A stretch of 64,000 nt of DNA from Hericium rajendrae (GCA_033439255.1 CM065879.1:1592501-1656500); one strand, 5' to 3'. Counted from the stretch's first letter, positions 1 through 12,452 are shown. The notes: generated from the sequence alone by a model not told the origin. Numbers and translations: made by a program.

Positions 1-138
1 TCAGAATACAATTGTATTGTCTGCGGACTACTACTTTCTCAGCCGGACTATCCACACGATGAAGGGAACTACTGATAAACGCGCACGAGAATCCATGCCT
101 GACTAAATAAAATGTAAATAATGAGGAACTGACTGTGA

Positions 139-1997
139 CTACGCACTCTCGACCTGGATCCTTGTGACGTGTGCCACCTGGTCCTTCAATGTGTTCTGGT
201 CCACCTGGAGGTTTCGCATCTGGCCCTGCAGCACAACGTAGTCCTCCTCCAGGCGCTGCTGCCCCAAACTGTTGTCACGTGCGTGAGTCTTGATGAGCCC
301 TCGGAGCTTGCACACTTCCTCCTTGAGGTCATCAACCTGGCTTTGGAGAGACTGCGCCGTTGACCATGAGCGTTGTGCGAGGTCCCGAATTGAGTGCAAG
401 CTCACATCACTGGTCAGAGTGACACGACTATTAGAGCTGTTCTTGGCGCCTGGCAATCCTCTAGCTGCAGACGGACTACCCTCTCGGTCCGGGTGATGTG
501 GGGGCAGCGTGCGGGGTTTCTTCCCCACAGGAGGTGCAGCAGGAATTGGTTCTGCTCCATCGTCGTCCGTGACAACATATTCCGCGGACTTCGAAGGGCC
601 TAGAAATATGGTTAATGAGCCCCCATACTCTCGGCGATGGAGTGGATTACCTTTACGTTTCCGTCCCGAGACGTTGGTAGCTTGTTCTGCCGCTTGCTCC
701 CCGGCTTCCCGCTCCCCGCCTTCTCCGTCGGAACCTCTCTTGCCTGTTCTACGGGTCTTGCCCCGCCCACCTGCCAAGGGACACTTAGCCCGGCATTTCC
801 AACACCACCAGCATGCTCCATTCGAATTTTCAGACCGTACACATCGAGTACCCTTTCGACTACAGGGGGAACAAGGTGGGGACTGAATGAAGACTTTAGC
901 ATGCAGGAACAAACAAGAGAAAGGCAGATATGCTTACCACTACAGGTAGGTCGTCTGGGGGCCCATCGGGCATAGGACTCCCTTTACCCTTCTTTCCCGC
1001 TCCGTTACCTGCAGGAGGATCCTGCACATCCGGAGAGCTCTCCGCTTCGGCGTGATGGGGTCGGTCCAGTTCCTGATCCCCCGGACTGCCTGCCATAACC
1101 ACATCGAGCTGTTCATTATGTGCGACTTGGAGGCCGGACTGGACTGGTGGAGCCGGCGCAGTCAGGGCCAGGGTCATTGGAGCTCCAGAGGGAATCTGGG
1201 CTGGGATGCGGCGGTCTTCTGTAAATGTGATCGAAGATCCGGATGGCCTCTGCTCGTTTCTCTCCAGAGGATCATCAGTTGTTGCGCTCTGAGTAGTGCT
1301 TAGTGGTGCCGGATGGGGTGCAGATGTGAAACCGACAGGCTTAACGGCCATTTCAGTCGTTGCTAAGATGGCATGTCCCACGGATTGTACAGCAGGGGGT
1401 CGGATCGGTCTGCTGGTTGACACAGCAGGTGTCTTTCCACCGTCAACGGACTCAGCAGACCACACAGACTCGGTAGGAAGGCGTTCTGTGGCCCCACGTG
1501 ATGTTCCCGGGACTGGGGGGGGGGGGGAGGGCACAGTTGTGTTGTGATCCAAATCTTCTGAAACCCACCAACGCTCTGACAATGGAATTCTCCCCACACA
1601 CTTCGACCAATCATCCCTCCCCTCCGAAAAGGAGTCCACCGTGCCCGCGAAGGTCTTCAGATCCAACAATTTCTTCGCCCTTATGAGACCAACCAAATTC
1701 CTGCCAACACTCTGGATCAGCGGGGGTAATGCGAATGTCTTGTTCTTGTCCATCACTTTGAGCATTTGAATGATGCAAGACGCTGTGTCCTAACAACATG
1801 ACCCCAGTAAGCTAAATGTACAAGCTAAAAGCTAGAACAGAACTTACACATTCTTTCAACAATCGGCGGTGCCACCACTCCCGGCGCTTGTTCGACATCG
1901 GCTGAATCTCAATGGCCTTCTTCAAAGCGACCAGGGCACACCCCACACGGGCCTCGTGCAATTGAAGGTTGCCGAGGAGTTCTGAAGTAGTAGTCAT
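139..1997 (-). CDS. Cysteine-cluster and coiled-coil protein, family 1 (581 aa)
   Basis: Three exons read 1997-1848, 1789-938 and 882-139, with GT-AG introns of 58 and 55 nt, giving an uninterrupted 581-aa frame. The N-terminal ~125 residues carry a domain shared with the genes at 23015-24569 and 50760-51121; it ends at an Arg-Trp-Trp motif (SERWWVSED). A Pro/Ser/Thr-rich linker follows, containing a proline run encoded by a G/C homopolymer near 1514-1527. Exon 3 opens with a cysteine cluster (CSPCSRKGTRC then ACWWCWKCRAKC, spacing CX2CX6CX9CX2CX2CX3C), then basic patches and a C-terminal heptad-rich coiled coil. The start was chosen because the first exon then aligns in length (50 codons) with its relatives (48). 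DNA binding through the cysteine cluster is an inference; no family name is claimed. It diverges from the coiled-coil gene at 2297. Confidence 0.7.
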
Positions 1998-2296
1998 ACC
2001 GGGTGAGCGAACAATGTCAACGAAGTGAGCGTGGGAGGGGGAACAGTACAACTGTGCTGGCAGACACAGCATCCGGCAATAGCCGCTGGATGGGCGATCC
2101 GAGGTGACCGTGATGCGTGACTGTGACAACATATTGGCGACACCTCCATGCAGACCGAGAACGCCTTTACTGGGTCCCGTCTGCTTGTCCTGTTCTTGTC
2201 CTCTCAAAACAATATGTCTGACAATACCACAAAACAAACAGTCCTGAACAAGGTTAGAATGCACTTGTAAACCTGTCACTATTAGTCCACTTAAAC
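1998..2296. promoter_or_regulatory. Short intergenic region between divergent genes (candidate bidirectional promoter)
   Basis: About 300 bp separates the start codons of the minus-strand cysteine-cluster gene and the plus-strand coiled-coil gene. No clear TATA box is seen. The role is inferred from the same layout at 24570-25057 and 51122-51474. Confidence 0.35.
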
Positions 2297-2769
2297 ATGT
2301 CTCTTTTTGGACTCCATTGCTCCTGCCTCCTTGTGTTGCATGTACAGGACTTCACCCTTGCTTCGCGCCAGTCACCAAACCGCCGGAACCATGTCTCAAC
2401 CGAGTCCCATCAGCCTGGACAGAATTCATCTTTTCTGTCCTCGAGCCGGAATGATTCTGATATCACCCCACCTGAGGCAAGTTTCATCATTACGCTATAG
2501 AGCCGCATCTTCATCATTGGTACAGTGGCTCCGTATTACGTCGACATTGACCCTTCCGTCAGAACCGGACAGGAAGGCCTGGCAGCACCAGGTCCTGACC
2601 AGTGAGCGCCTACCCTTCACACCGGACTCAACTGAGCAGACCGAGCCGATTAGAAGAAATTGGCGTTTTGCGTCGCTTGATTGCGTGGAAGACGGAGGAA
2701 TTGCGGGAGCTCATCGAGCTCCATATTCAATTACAGAAAACCTCGGAGCTTTTCTATGAAGAGCAGTAG
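2297..2769 (+). CDS. Small coiled-coil protein (129 aa)
   Basis: Three exons, 2297-2480, 2526-2601 and 2640-2769, join in frame to 129 aa with phase-consistent GT-AG introns of 45 and 38 nt; the second is short, so this model is tentative. The last exon encodes a leucine-rich helix (for example LRRLIAWKTEELRELIELH) predicted as a coiled coil. The gene is divergent from the cysteine-cluster gene ending at 1997, like the longer coiled-coil genes at 25058 and 51475. No catalytic or known domain is visible. The sequence from 2770 to 3548 holds only short frames, and I see no gene in it. Confidence 0.45.
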
Positions 2770-3548
2770 CTAAAATATTCTGGTAGACTCAGTCAACTTA
2801 TTAGAAGGCTTGGACGCTATCCTTAGATTGCAATGGGACATGCTGCGGGTCATCTTATGTCAGGGTCCTAGTCCTAGCCGGAGCTGATCCGACATGCAAA
2901 CACTCCTCCGGATGGCAACTGTCTTCGGATGTAGGCCACCCCAGCATCATGTCTAGAACGACGCTCGGTAAGCGGCTTGTCCCAGAGAACCATTCTTTCG
3001 GAAGCATGGCCAGATCCGGCAGACCATTCCGGCTTTCCGGACAGGATCCCACTGACTCAGTCACCATCTAGAACATCGCCCGAGTCCTTCGATCTGCCAC
3101 GGTGTCGCATCCACCATAATGACCCAGTGGAACCGTAGAAATTGATGCCAGAGAATTGGTTATAGAGATTGGCATAGCTAGGGAATCATACCCCGGTGCG
3201 GTACTGGTATGACTGGGGATGATATAGCTCCGTCGCACTGGATGTTTCAGTCCGGTAAGGGCGTACCTGGGAAGTGGTAATGGACATTGCAATCGCTGAG
3301 GGACAATAACCGGACCATGTACGATTTCGGATTCAAATGATAGGATAGCGTCAACCGTCGGGTCCAAGGGAGGTGTATATCATCATTTGCATCATAAGCC
3401 AGAATGGAGGTCCTTTTGGTAACAGGGTGAATGATCACAGATGACATTCGATCCAGCAAAATGACAAGACGACACATGAGGTACAGGTACATGCGGTCAC
3501 GGAATTGCATAATGCAAGCCGGGCTCCCCTGCAACTTCCTCATCCCCC

Positions 3549-5468
3549 CTAATCCTCTGCTGTCAACGGAGACTGCACAGAGTCCCATTCCACATCCGCA
3601 AGGGTTCGCAAGGCCTCCACCTGGCTGACTGTGATTGCACAGTTCTGCATAACGAGAGTGAGCCATGTCCCAAGCGCTGCATGGCGATAGACCAGGGATT
3701 GCTTGAGAATGTAGCCAACAGCGTAAGAAGGACGAGGGGCAAAGAATTCACGGTTTTCAATCCTCGGATGCTCAGTGTCAAAATCCACTTCTGAAAAATG
3801 GATTTGGGTGACATTTCTGAAGAGATGCGGGAAGTCCGGGGGTATCGTTTCTTGGACTTCATCGTGCTCTAGCTTCGGCATGTACGAGCAGGGGGCAGCA
3901 AGTGCCATGCATAATGTGCGGCCAACGTCGCCCTTGACGGATACAGTGTGAATATTGGTGTAACTGGCAAAATGGGAGATCCAGTTGCTCGACCGCAGGT
4001 TCTCGTGGCCGGACTTGCGGGCCCAGTTTAAACTGTGATCCTTGCCGGACTCCACGATCAGGTGTCGGATGGAGACCTTAGTCTCTGGGCTTGGACAATG
4101 GTCCAAGGGCTCGAGGAGGTGCCTGTGCAATACTCCCTCAGACCTCCCGCGGGCGACATGGGCAACCACACGTGCGCACGGGATATCTGCACTGCCAGGG
4201 GGATAGTCTGTGTCTTGAGGGAGAGGGACATCGGCCCAGAAAGACAGGTCCCAGGACTCAGATGACGAGACAGGCTTGACTCGCATCGTCATAGGATAAG
4301 GTGCAACGTGGTTATTGAGAAAATGGGTCACGGTGGAAAAATCGTCCACCTCAGGGGCATAGCCTAGGATGAAGACATCGCATAAGGGAGGTATGTGGAC
4401 ATGCTGGATGACATTGCCGATGTGGAGGAATGAATTTGATTCACATGTGAAGTGACGGAGACGAGTCAGTTGGACTATGGGCACGTCCGGAGGGGGGTCA
4501 GGCTGGGAAGGGAAGCAGTGAGACATGAACAATGTCTCTAGCCCACACATTTGCGATAAAGCAAGGATGAGATCGAGAAAGGCCTTCTCGGGGGATGGAC
4601 CAGCAGCAGCGGGTGGCTCATGCTCGGATTCAGCGTAGGGAATGCCATCATGTTCAGAATCAATGTTCATAACGTTGGAAATTGACGTGAAGTGATTATT
4701 TATGTGCAATTTGGTGAGGTTGCACATGAATGATGCGGACCATGTCGGGACAAGGTAATGTAGCATCATCATGCGGAGCGAAGGCGCTTGCTCTTCAAAG
4801 AGGTCTGCGGGGAGGATACCCACACAGCCGCTCCGTAACCGGACTGCAAGAAATACCGATTCCAAGATCGGTGCCGGATGGACCAGGGATCGAATCAGGT
4901 TGAAGGAACCTGAGATAAAGTTGACAAGGGAAAGATGGCGGATGCGACGCATGCATTGCGCCAGGAGTGCAACGGTATGCGGGGTGGGGATGTTATGCCT
5001 CCAATATACATCCCTGTAGGACAGGGGCAGTGAGTGGGAGCGTTCCACCAGGGCTTCTCTCCAGGGCTGAGATAATCCCGTGCAAATATTTGTCCACAGG
5101 CTGCCATCCTGTAATGCGGCGACTCGGAGAAAGGTGCAGGTATGCATGATGTGAAGCCACCCCAGGCCTTTCATGGATGCTGGCTCGTTAGCAGCGCAGA
5201 AGTGCAAGATACGATTTTGCAATTCAATGGGGATGCAGGCAAGAGGTGATAGTGTATTTCGCTTGGTGCAGATGGCAGTGCGGTCCGTCCTCAGTCTTCG
5301 GATGACGTCCCCCATGCCATGCGGGTCGTTGCCACAGGCGTGGACAGCAACGAGCTCTCCATCTACATTTTTTATTAATTTGTCCAGCCGACGTCGCTCT
5401 CGCTCGATATCGTGCGGGTCGGTGTGCGTGGGGATCCTGTAACAGGGATGTGAGACACTACCATTCAT
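3549..5468 (-). CDS. F-box/LRR-like protein (about 639 aa)
   Basis: One long uninterrupted frame. The first in-frame ATG is at 5468; an upstream exon may exist. Near the N-terminus a charged helix is followed by an F-box-like stretch (LACIPIELQNRILHF, then SLWTNI), the form common in the large Agaricomycete F-box families. The remainder has irregular leucine-rich repeats (for example RRIRHLSLVNF). Such proteins usually act as substrate receptors of SCF ubiquitin ligases; that role is by family analogy. It is paralogous to the frameshifted gene at 26982-28964: both share the IPTHTDPHDIE/IPVHPDPVDIE start and a C-terminal SLADVEWD-type block. The region 5526-5789 carries no gene I can support. 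Confidence 0.75.
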   Translation of the reverse strand: MNGSVSHPCYRIPTHTDPHDIERERRRLDKLIKNVDGELVAVHACGNDPHGMGDVIRRLRTDRTAICTKRNTLSPLACIPIELQNRILHFCAANEPASMKGLGWLHIMHTCTFLRVAALQDGSLWTNICTGLSQPWREALVERSHSLPLSYRDVYWRHNIPTPHTVALLAQCMRRIRHLSLVNFISGSFNLIRSLVHPAPILESVFLAVRLRSGCVGILPADLFEEQAPSLRMMMLHYLVPTWSASFMCNLTKLHINNHFTSISNVMNIDSEHDGIPYAESEHEPPAAAGPSPEKAFLDLILALSQMCGLETLFMSHCFPSQPDPPPDVPIVQLTRLRHFTCESNSFLHIGNVIQHVHIPPLCDVFILGYAPEVDDFSTVTHFLNNHVAPYPMTMRVKPVSSSESWDLSFWADVPLPQDTDYPPGSADIPCARVVAHVARGRSEGVLHRHLLEPLDHCPSPETKVSIRHLIVESGKDHSLNWARKSGHENLRSSNWISHFASYTNIHTVSVKGDVGRTLCMALAAPCSYMPKLEHDEVQETIPPDFPHLFRNVTQIHFSEVDFDTEHPRIENREFFAPRPSYAVGYILKQSLVYRHAALGTWLTLVMQNCAITVSQVEALRTLADVEWDSVQSPLTAED

Positions 5469-5789
5469 GGACAACGGATCGAGAGCAGACTTGCATTGTA
5501 CCGTCAGACATGGTGTTCTTTTCAATGCACAGATATTTGGTAACGAAGAGAGAAATGGGAATTGAGTGGAGGAGGACTAAGTACACGAAGTGTCCGGCTT
5601 ACACACAAGGGAGAATAACAGTCACACTACGTTACATCGACATGACAGGGCTGACAGTTGCGGACCTAGAGAATCAATAACAAGCAAACAGGCAGGCATC
5701 AAAACAAGGCGTGCATCAAAACACGACGCGTATCTAATAATGAGGATCCTCTGAAAGCCACGTGGAGCCTGCGCCGCGATGGATGGACC

Positions 5790-6646
5790 CTACATGACAT
5801 CCTCGGCATCCGGTGCATCCGGCGGGATCGTCGTGGGCTCAGTTGGAAAGGATCTCGCTCGGGAAATGAATATCTCCTCGAGACCGGCAATGAGGTTGTC
5901 GTTGATGCCACATCGAAGTAGGTGGTCGACGACTTGGGGAGGGGTGATGTGACCACAGTCCCCGGGATAAGGACGGGGAAAGCCAAAGTCAGACCGCGGT
6001 CGCGGACGAGTCATCGCAACTTCGATCTGGGCGAATAACCCAGCGACCGAGAAAATGCTGGCCAGCTCCATCATCCAAATCATCTCGAGCACCCCATCCC
6101 CTTCGTCCCCCTCATCCGGCCCCGTCTCTACGCCGAATCGCCATGCGCGAACGAGATGCGGTGTTACGGTATTATCGAGACCGGAAATGCCAGCCGGTGC
6201 GAGATGCGGATACGTTGTGTAGAGGTATAACCAATATTCCACGCGGTCTTGTGGTGGAAAGGATTGGGCGGACGGGGTTCCCGGAGGCATGTTGTGATGA
6301 GGGAGGTCTGGAGGGGGGTGGTTGAACATGGTAAGGGAAGGGAAATGCAGAGGAGAGACTGACCGGAATTCTGAGCTAGGCCATGACGTCGGTCACGGAT
6401 GAGAAGATGGAGGATGTCAATCCTGTCTTGCGCGTCGTAGAAGTTGTGGATGACAGTGCCAAGGATTTCTTTCATTTCGTCACACTGTTCGCGAAGACGG
6501 TGTACTTGGCGAGAGGCGATGGCAACTGCTTGTTCCATCTGAGAAAGTTGCTCGCGCATCCGCTCGAATGAAGGTGAACGTCGGATCCCGGTGTGAGCAG
6601 TGTGGGCAGTTGCAGATGGCGAGGAAAAGGGAGAAAGAGAAGGCAT
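5790..6646 (-). CDS. Hypothetical protein with N-terminal coiled coil (266 aa)
   Basis: Two exons, 6646-6364 and 6307-5790, separated by a 56-nt GT-AG intron that restores frame between two otherwise separate ORFs. The N-terminal third is Ser/Pro-rich followed by a coiled coil (REQLSQMEQAVAIASRQVH). The C-terminal part has conserved-looking blocks (RVEYWLYLYTTYPHLAP) and an acidic tail. I do not recognise the family. The start is the ATG about 90 bp downstream of a TATAAATA box, with a CT-rich leader typical of highly expressed fungal genes. Confidence 0.65.
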
Positions 6647-6733
6647 GATCAGCACGAAGAGCGAGTGGGTTGGGAGACGGGAAGCAGCGGGTGGAAGAGA
6701 TAGCAGTGAAGAGAAAGAGGAGGAACAGGGACA

Positions 6734-6741
6734 TATTTATA
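6734..6741 (-). promoter_or_regulatory. TATA box of the 266-aa gene
   Basis: TATAAATA on the minus strand lies about 90 bp upstream of the start codon at 6646 and is followed by a pyrimidine-rich leader. Confidence 0.6.
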
Positions 6742-6920
6742 CTACTCACGAGCAGGCGACTGCGAAATGACCTGAGGTCGACACCCGGAATGTCCGTCTG
6801 CAGCTTGCAGGAAGAAGGGTGCAAAGGTGTTGGAAATCCGCCCGGACCAACAGCCCAGACGGCAATGATCTTCAACGTGAAACGTCTACATGGGACCAGT
6901 TGTCCTGAGCAAGAACACAT

Positions 6921-7082
6921 GAACAGTTGTCGCCTACACACGGCGAACAAGCGCCACATAGAACAGTTGTCGCCTATACACGGCGAACAAGCGCCACATA
7001 GAACAGTTGTCGCCTAAATGCACGGCGAACAAGCGCCACATAGACCAATTCTAGCCTATACACGGCGAATAAGCATGACGTA
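6921..7082. repeat. 40-bp tandem repeat, four copies
   Basis: Copies at 6921-6960, 6961-7000 and 7001-7042 (with a 2-nt insertion) are nearly identical; 7043-7082 is degenerate. Each begins GAACAGTTGTCGCC and ends GGCGAACAAGCGCCACATA. The halves TTGTCGCC and GGCGAACAA are near-complementary, so each unit could fold into a small hairpin. It lies upstream of the TATA box at 6734. Confidence 0.9.
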
Positions 7083-7089
7083 GACGACA

Positions 7090-8532
7090 CGAGGCAGACA
7101 ACCTTGCTCGCATCTTTGGAGCATGTTCAGCATGCATTTTTTCGCCGCTTATTAGGTCTCTCCGCCCGGTCGACGCTCGCCTTCCTCTATACCGAGACAA
7201 GTTTGGAACCGCTGCGCTATCGCCGCGTGCAACTCCTCCTCCTCCCATTCGTTCACTACGCCTCGCTGCAGCCGCCGGACCGCCTCGTATGCCATGCATT
7301 CCGCGCATTTCTCCACTTGGCGGCTGATGGCGTGCCCGGATGGGCTTCAGACATTATTTATGTCCTGCACACTCTGCCTCTCCCGGTACACGTCATGCTG
7401 TCCGTTATTGACAGCAAAGCAAATACCAGACATTCTCGCACGTGTTACCGCTTCCATGCGCACACATTGGTCTGCTGTCATCAACGCTTCCCCTCGTGCG
7501 ACGCTTTTGAATGGACGGACGGAGATTGTACATCACGGTGAGTTGCCCAGCCAGCCGGTTTTCCATTTCAGACCTTATCTCCAGGTCCGAATCCCACCAC
7601 ACCGACTAGCCCTCACACGCCTCCTGTTCACCGACCACCATCTGGCTTGCAAGGACCTGCGCCGTCCTTCTGCACATCAGCCTCGCATCCTGCGATGCTG
7701 ACGCCTTTGTCGCTTCTGTAAAGCAGCTGTAGAATCCCCCGAACATGCCTTGTTGGAATGCTGTGCTCACCCGTCACTTTGCTCCCTCCGCACTTCCTTC
7801 CTCGAACGTGCCTCTCAGTTCCTGGGTCCAACGCGCTCTCGTACGCTGTTCGGGTCTCACGATACACGCTCGATCACAAAGAGCCTTGTGCGCGAGCGGG
7901 GCATCCTCGACATGCTTGCGAAGTTCACCTTCGATGTGCTCGAGGTCTTTGCTGCCTCGCCCGTGTTCATTCATCCTTCTGCACAAGTTTCGCATGTGGT
8001 ATGTCTCTGCTTGCTCGTGCGCTGGCCGGTCCCTCACACTCTTGTCATGTCTCTATGGGACGTTGTCTAGGATTGACCCGGTCTCATAGCCACGAGGTTC
8101 TCGCGCGCATGGGTTTACCCTCGCGGGAGGTTTTCCTGCCGCGGGCTCATCCCCGCTCGGTACTGACCTGGTTTTGCCATGGCATCGGTTTTGGTCTCAT
8201 CTGAGGTTTTCCTTTGCATGGATCTTTCATCGGGTCATGATTCATGTGTCTTGTGGCGGCCTGGTTTACCCACACACAGGTTTTTCCCTCAAAAAGAGAT
8301 TTTCCTGGTGTGGGTTTTTCATCAGTTCACCCGCTACACTGCTCTCTCTGTTCAATTCTGTGTGTTTGTCTTTTCTACTTTGTCGTCTATGTGCGTCATC
8401 CTCGACAGCGATCGGAGTAGTTACATGACTTGAGTGTACATAGCGTAGTTTGTGCCTGACTATGTAGTATGAACACTGCTCTGTTCCGGAATGGGACCAC
8501 TGCGGAATAAACCTTCCTTTCTTCCTTCCTTC
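7090..8532 (+). mobile_element. Decayed non-LTR (LINE) retrotransposon, 3' part
   Basis: Fragments in several frames resemble the C-terminal part of a LINE reverse-transcriptase protein: FRRLLGLSARSTLAFLYTE, then PLRYRRVQLLLLPFVHYA, then a cysteine/histidine motif near 7710-7760 followed by LRTSFLERASQFLG. Frameshifts and stops show the copy is dead and 5' truncated. After the ORF end (about 8070) comes an untranslated region with repeated GGGTTTTTC-like blocks. The element ends in a TTCC-rich tail (8512-8532) instead of poly(A). The same 3' end occurs on the minus strand at 58631-59340. Confidence 0.75.
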
Positions 8533-8806
8533 ATCACTCAAGCCGCAGGCTGCGGCTTTGGTATGGCCATCGACCATCTCATTGTCATGAACACTGACAT
8601 GTCCTGGAACTCAGAGCAGAGTGATGCGGAGCAAGCGAATCAATACCAGTGCATTGTACTCTCATGACTGTGTTATTCGAAAGTACTCTAAGCCTATGCC
8701 GTAGGAACAAATAGCACATCATCGCAGACCGGTTGCCCATGCAGTTCACAGAAATGCAGCAGACATTGTCCAAGGGCACCAAAACCTGGCTCTTGGATCA
8801 GAAGGC

Positions 8807-11640
8807 TCACCGACGTGCAGCAGCCTTCTTTTTCTCCGCAGTCTCCTGTCTCTTCTTGTAAGCAGCGGCATTCTTTTCCCGTTGGGCCGTCTGCTCTGGA
8901 ATGATCCTACGACAACAATGATTTTCGAATTTCCACCAGTCAATGACATGGCATACTCACATTGCCATCTTCTTAGTGGGCACCCGTGTGTGGCCGCTCC
9001 GCTTGCTGGGAGAGCCAAGCAGGGCTTCAGACAAGGCGGCTGGAGGGGGTGCAGCCCGGGACGACTGATGCTGTGACTTTTGCTTCTCAGGTGCAGCTGG
9101 GGCATCCGATGGTGATTGTACCTTTCCCCTCTTCTCGATCTGAGCCCGAGCAGGCAGAGCCTGTTTGCGAATTCTCTTGCTGGGACCAGCAGATGGTGCA
9201 GCTGCAGGCAACATATTCTTTCCAGTGGTTTCAGAGTATGCTGTGCGAGCATTCTCTAGATCCTCCTTCATGGTAATGCATTGCGGTTCAACATACTTTC
9301 CGAGGTAACGGAACGGAATTGTAGAGTTCTGAACATAGTCCGGGACCCCTGCATCAGGCCGACTTTCATCATCAGAGTCCGATGCACCCATCTGTGCAGT
9401 TTCAAGATCCCGGAGCAGTTGCCCATACGCCAAGGCCACCTCCATCAGTGCTGGTTTGCTCAAGATGTCTCCATCGCAATTACGCCAAGGCGTCTTGGGG
9501 TCCAATAGCCACTGTATCTCAGACTTGGGATTCACATTGGCATGAACACGGCGCGGCAACCATGGCCTTGGATAGTCAAATGTAGCCCAGTCAGGATGGT
9601 CTGGGTCTGCTGTAGTGCGATGTCCCTGCTGAAGGTATGATCAAATAACCAACATGACATATATTTTGGGACAGCGTACCCTGCACAATGAGATCTCCAG
9701 CACGAGGTCTTGATACAACTGCAGTCCAGAAAGACCGCTGAGGAAGGCAAACTTGGCTTTTTCATTTTTTGCCGAGTTTCCTGGTGTTTTCAGCGGACTG
9801 CCATCTGAGTCCAGACCGACTTGTGGATCAATCCGAGCCTTGTTTTTGGACTTATTGTTCGAAGGCATGGTCCCCGCACGCCGTTCCCTAAGCTGTTGCA
9901 AAGCCTTAGCTTTTCCAGCATTTGTCACTCGTAGACTGGTTTCCAATGGCGTAATGTCTTCGACATCATCCACATCCTCCTCTTCAGATCCGAAAGAGCC
10001 CAGGTCGAAAAACTCTCCATGTTTGTCGTAACCATTATGATCCTTTGTCCGAGCATTTTTGCGACCCGAGGGAATGCCAACCATCTCGACATCCTTCTCA
10101 GCTTCCGCGTCCGAGACATCCTGAGGGTTGGGCACATCCCGGTCTGCAAACCGCGCTTGAATTTCCTTCCGTCGACGAATCCGGACAGTCTTTCCTCCCC
10201 CGGTGTTGCCCTCACTGTCGGATGGAATCTCCATCACAGGGGTCCACTCGCCCTTCACGACGACCGCCCTGAACTCTAATACAGTGAGGCCATCGGACTC
10301 CCGGTTCTGCCAGAATTCGATGATGGGTTTGAGTTCCTGCCTATTAATGCGTGATGGATCTTCCCAAATGTATCCCGTAGGAAGGTACATCGGGTCAATG
10401 TAGTTCTCGAAGCCGTCAGCTTTTATCTTCGCCCAGGGAATTGCCGATGCCTTCGGATTGGCGCGTGCTGATGAATTAATGCATTAGCCGGGCCAAGCAT
10501 GTTCATCACAGAAAATACACACCGTAATGAAAGGTTAGAAACTCCCTTATCAGCGATATCAACAAATCTGGCGTGTATTCTTCAAAATCCGCAGGTATTG
10601 TAACACCTCCGTCTGGATTGTAGATCAACTGTAGAGTTGGTTTCCTGGACTTCTTGACTGCATGGCCCGGTTCATTGGAATCATCCCCGGGACCTTCTGG
10701 AGTCAGCACCGCAGACCAAAGCATGAAATTCTGCATACCATATAGAGCTTCGGCATAGGATGTCCAGGCCGACATCATTGGCTGCTCATCCCAGTCCTTC
10801 ACTGCTTCTGCGAGGGTTGGCCGTCCGAGGTCACCGTTGTAATCGAACCTGGATTCATTCAATATCACTCGACTATGGAAAAGGTTAGATCATACTTCCG
10901 GACCACCACCGTCCCCTCTTCGTCTAGCCATGTCCCCAGGACCACTACGGACATCCCAAGATGTGACCGCATTTGTGTGGCGAACGACTTGGTGTACTCG
11001 CCAGCATGCTTAGATGCTTGTCTGCATAGAGACGACATGAGGACAGATACTGGACGTACAGCAACAGTACGGACCTGGCCTGCACATCAGGAGGAGCCTC
11101 CGTCTTTGTCCACAATGCAGCATACTCCTCATATTGGGTCATCTTGTCCGGAGTAAGGTTGTTCATCACCTGACTCACTGCCCGGGAGTAGATCGCAATG
11201 TGGGCTTTGCTTCCAGGCTGCGCACCACCAGATAGTACTTTGGCATGCTCCATGATGGCATCGCGTTCCATGTGCTGGACTACGGCCTTGAGTGTCCATG
11301 TTCGGACATACTTAAATGAGTCCGCCTTCCGAAGCCGGTGCCTGCCATGTTTTAGCAGCCACTCGTGTATCAACTATATAGCGAAAGTGAGTTAGCAGTG
11401 ACAGCTCATCAACAGATGCAGGCATACCCGCTGGACCCTGGTCAACTCAAGACCCCTGTATGAAAAACGGCCAAAGAATTGACCACCAGGTGCCTTGAGG
11501 TCCGTAATGATACGACGTCGTCCAGCCTTCCCGGTCTCCTTAAAGGCCTTCAACTGTGTTTTGAGAAAGTCAATCTCGTCCTCCGACAGATCAGTCTTGA
11601 CAGACTTGGACTTTTTCTGTGGAAGGGGACCTCTCGGCAT
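8807..11640 (-). CDS. KDZ-neighbour protein (839 aa), WxxxH family
   Basis: Seven exons (11640-11428, 11373-11075, 11021-10896, 10848-10523, 10467-9680, 9628-8961, 8906-8807) with GT-AG introns of 47-55 nt join in consistent phase to 839 aa with no stop. The N-terminus is basic, followed by a helix with the motif VQRLIHEWLLKHGRHR, an alpha-helical block and a block LGMSVVVLGTWLDEEG. The C-terminal half is acidic, then Lys/Ala-rich (KKRQETAEKKKAAARR end). The order of blocks matches the 878-aa protein at 47171-50094 inside KDZ element 2 (VYNWFHNHSR, then TGWKATFLVGG), so both are taken as one family. Function unknown. It diverges from the TET/JBP gene, with under 200 bp between start regions. 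The interval 8533-8806 holds no gene. Confidence 0.7.
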
Positions 11641-12452
11641 TAAATTGAAAGTAGGAGGGGCGAACTGAGGGAAGGGGCGGAAGAAGGCAAACTGATCAGC
11701 AAATGGATTATAGTGCAGCGGAACGACATGGACTGACTTTTTTTTTGTTTTTCATGTACGTCCTCAGACATACGGTCTTCAAAGGTAACCAATATGATCC
11801 GATCTTTGTCCAATGCTGTACAGGCCGAATGAGGAATCCATCACCGGCAATCTCCTGCCGAAGCACATGTGGATAGCCGAATGCTTGGTGACAAACCTCT
11901 GCCACATCAAAGACCGCGACCAACCAGCCTTACTTTCCGCGCTGATCCTCATTTCCGCTCATTCCCCAAGTGAGATGTCCGAAGTCGAAGCAATCTCAAT
12001 CTATCTGAAACACATGTTTCATTGCTATTTGGCTAACCACCAGAAGGTCGACTTTGCCAATCCTGCCCCAATCCCATACTGGATGCTGTCATCCAGCCTG
12101 CGCTGCGAGCTGGATTATATTGCCCGGGAGTTGGTTGCTGCTTTTCTAAACCGTAGTATGTGTATCAATTTGAAAATGAGATGATTGAAAACTGATGTAA
12201 CTTCAGTCCGGATGACTTGGGATGCACAGCGTTACGCCAGCCGCATTCCGAAGAAATACACCGGACTCAACTCACTGACAGAAGCATCCCTACACCGGCG
12301 TTACCCGGGCCTAACCTGGGGTACCACCAATACCTCGTGGCCTCTGATTGATGTCCCAATGACGGTCTCGGATACACACACCAATCACCTGGTGTGGTAC
12401 CTACCAGGTGTGCTGTCCCTGGAACGACAGGTGGCAACTCGCATTTGACATC

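Noticed and set aside
6921-7082. CRISPR-like array
   Set aside because: Units are directly adjacent with no spacers and the DNA is eukaryotic; it is a tandem repeat.
8807-8960. KDZ element 1 termini near 8.6-8.8 kb and 22.7-23.0 kb
   Set aside because: I looked for inverted repeats and an 8-bp duplication flanking the first KDZ locus and saw none, so no element boundaries are claimed.
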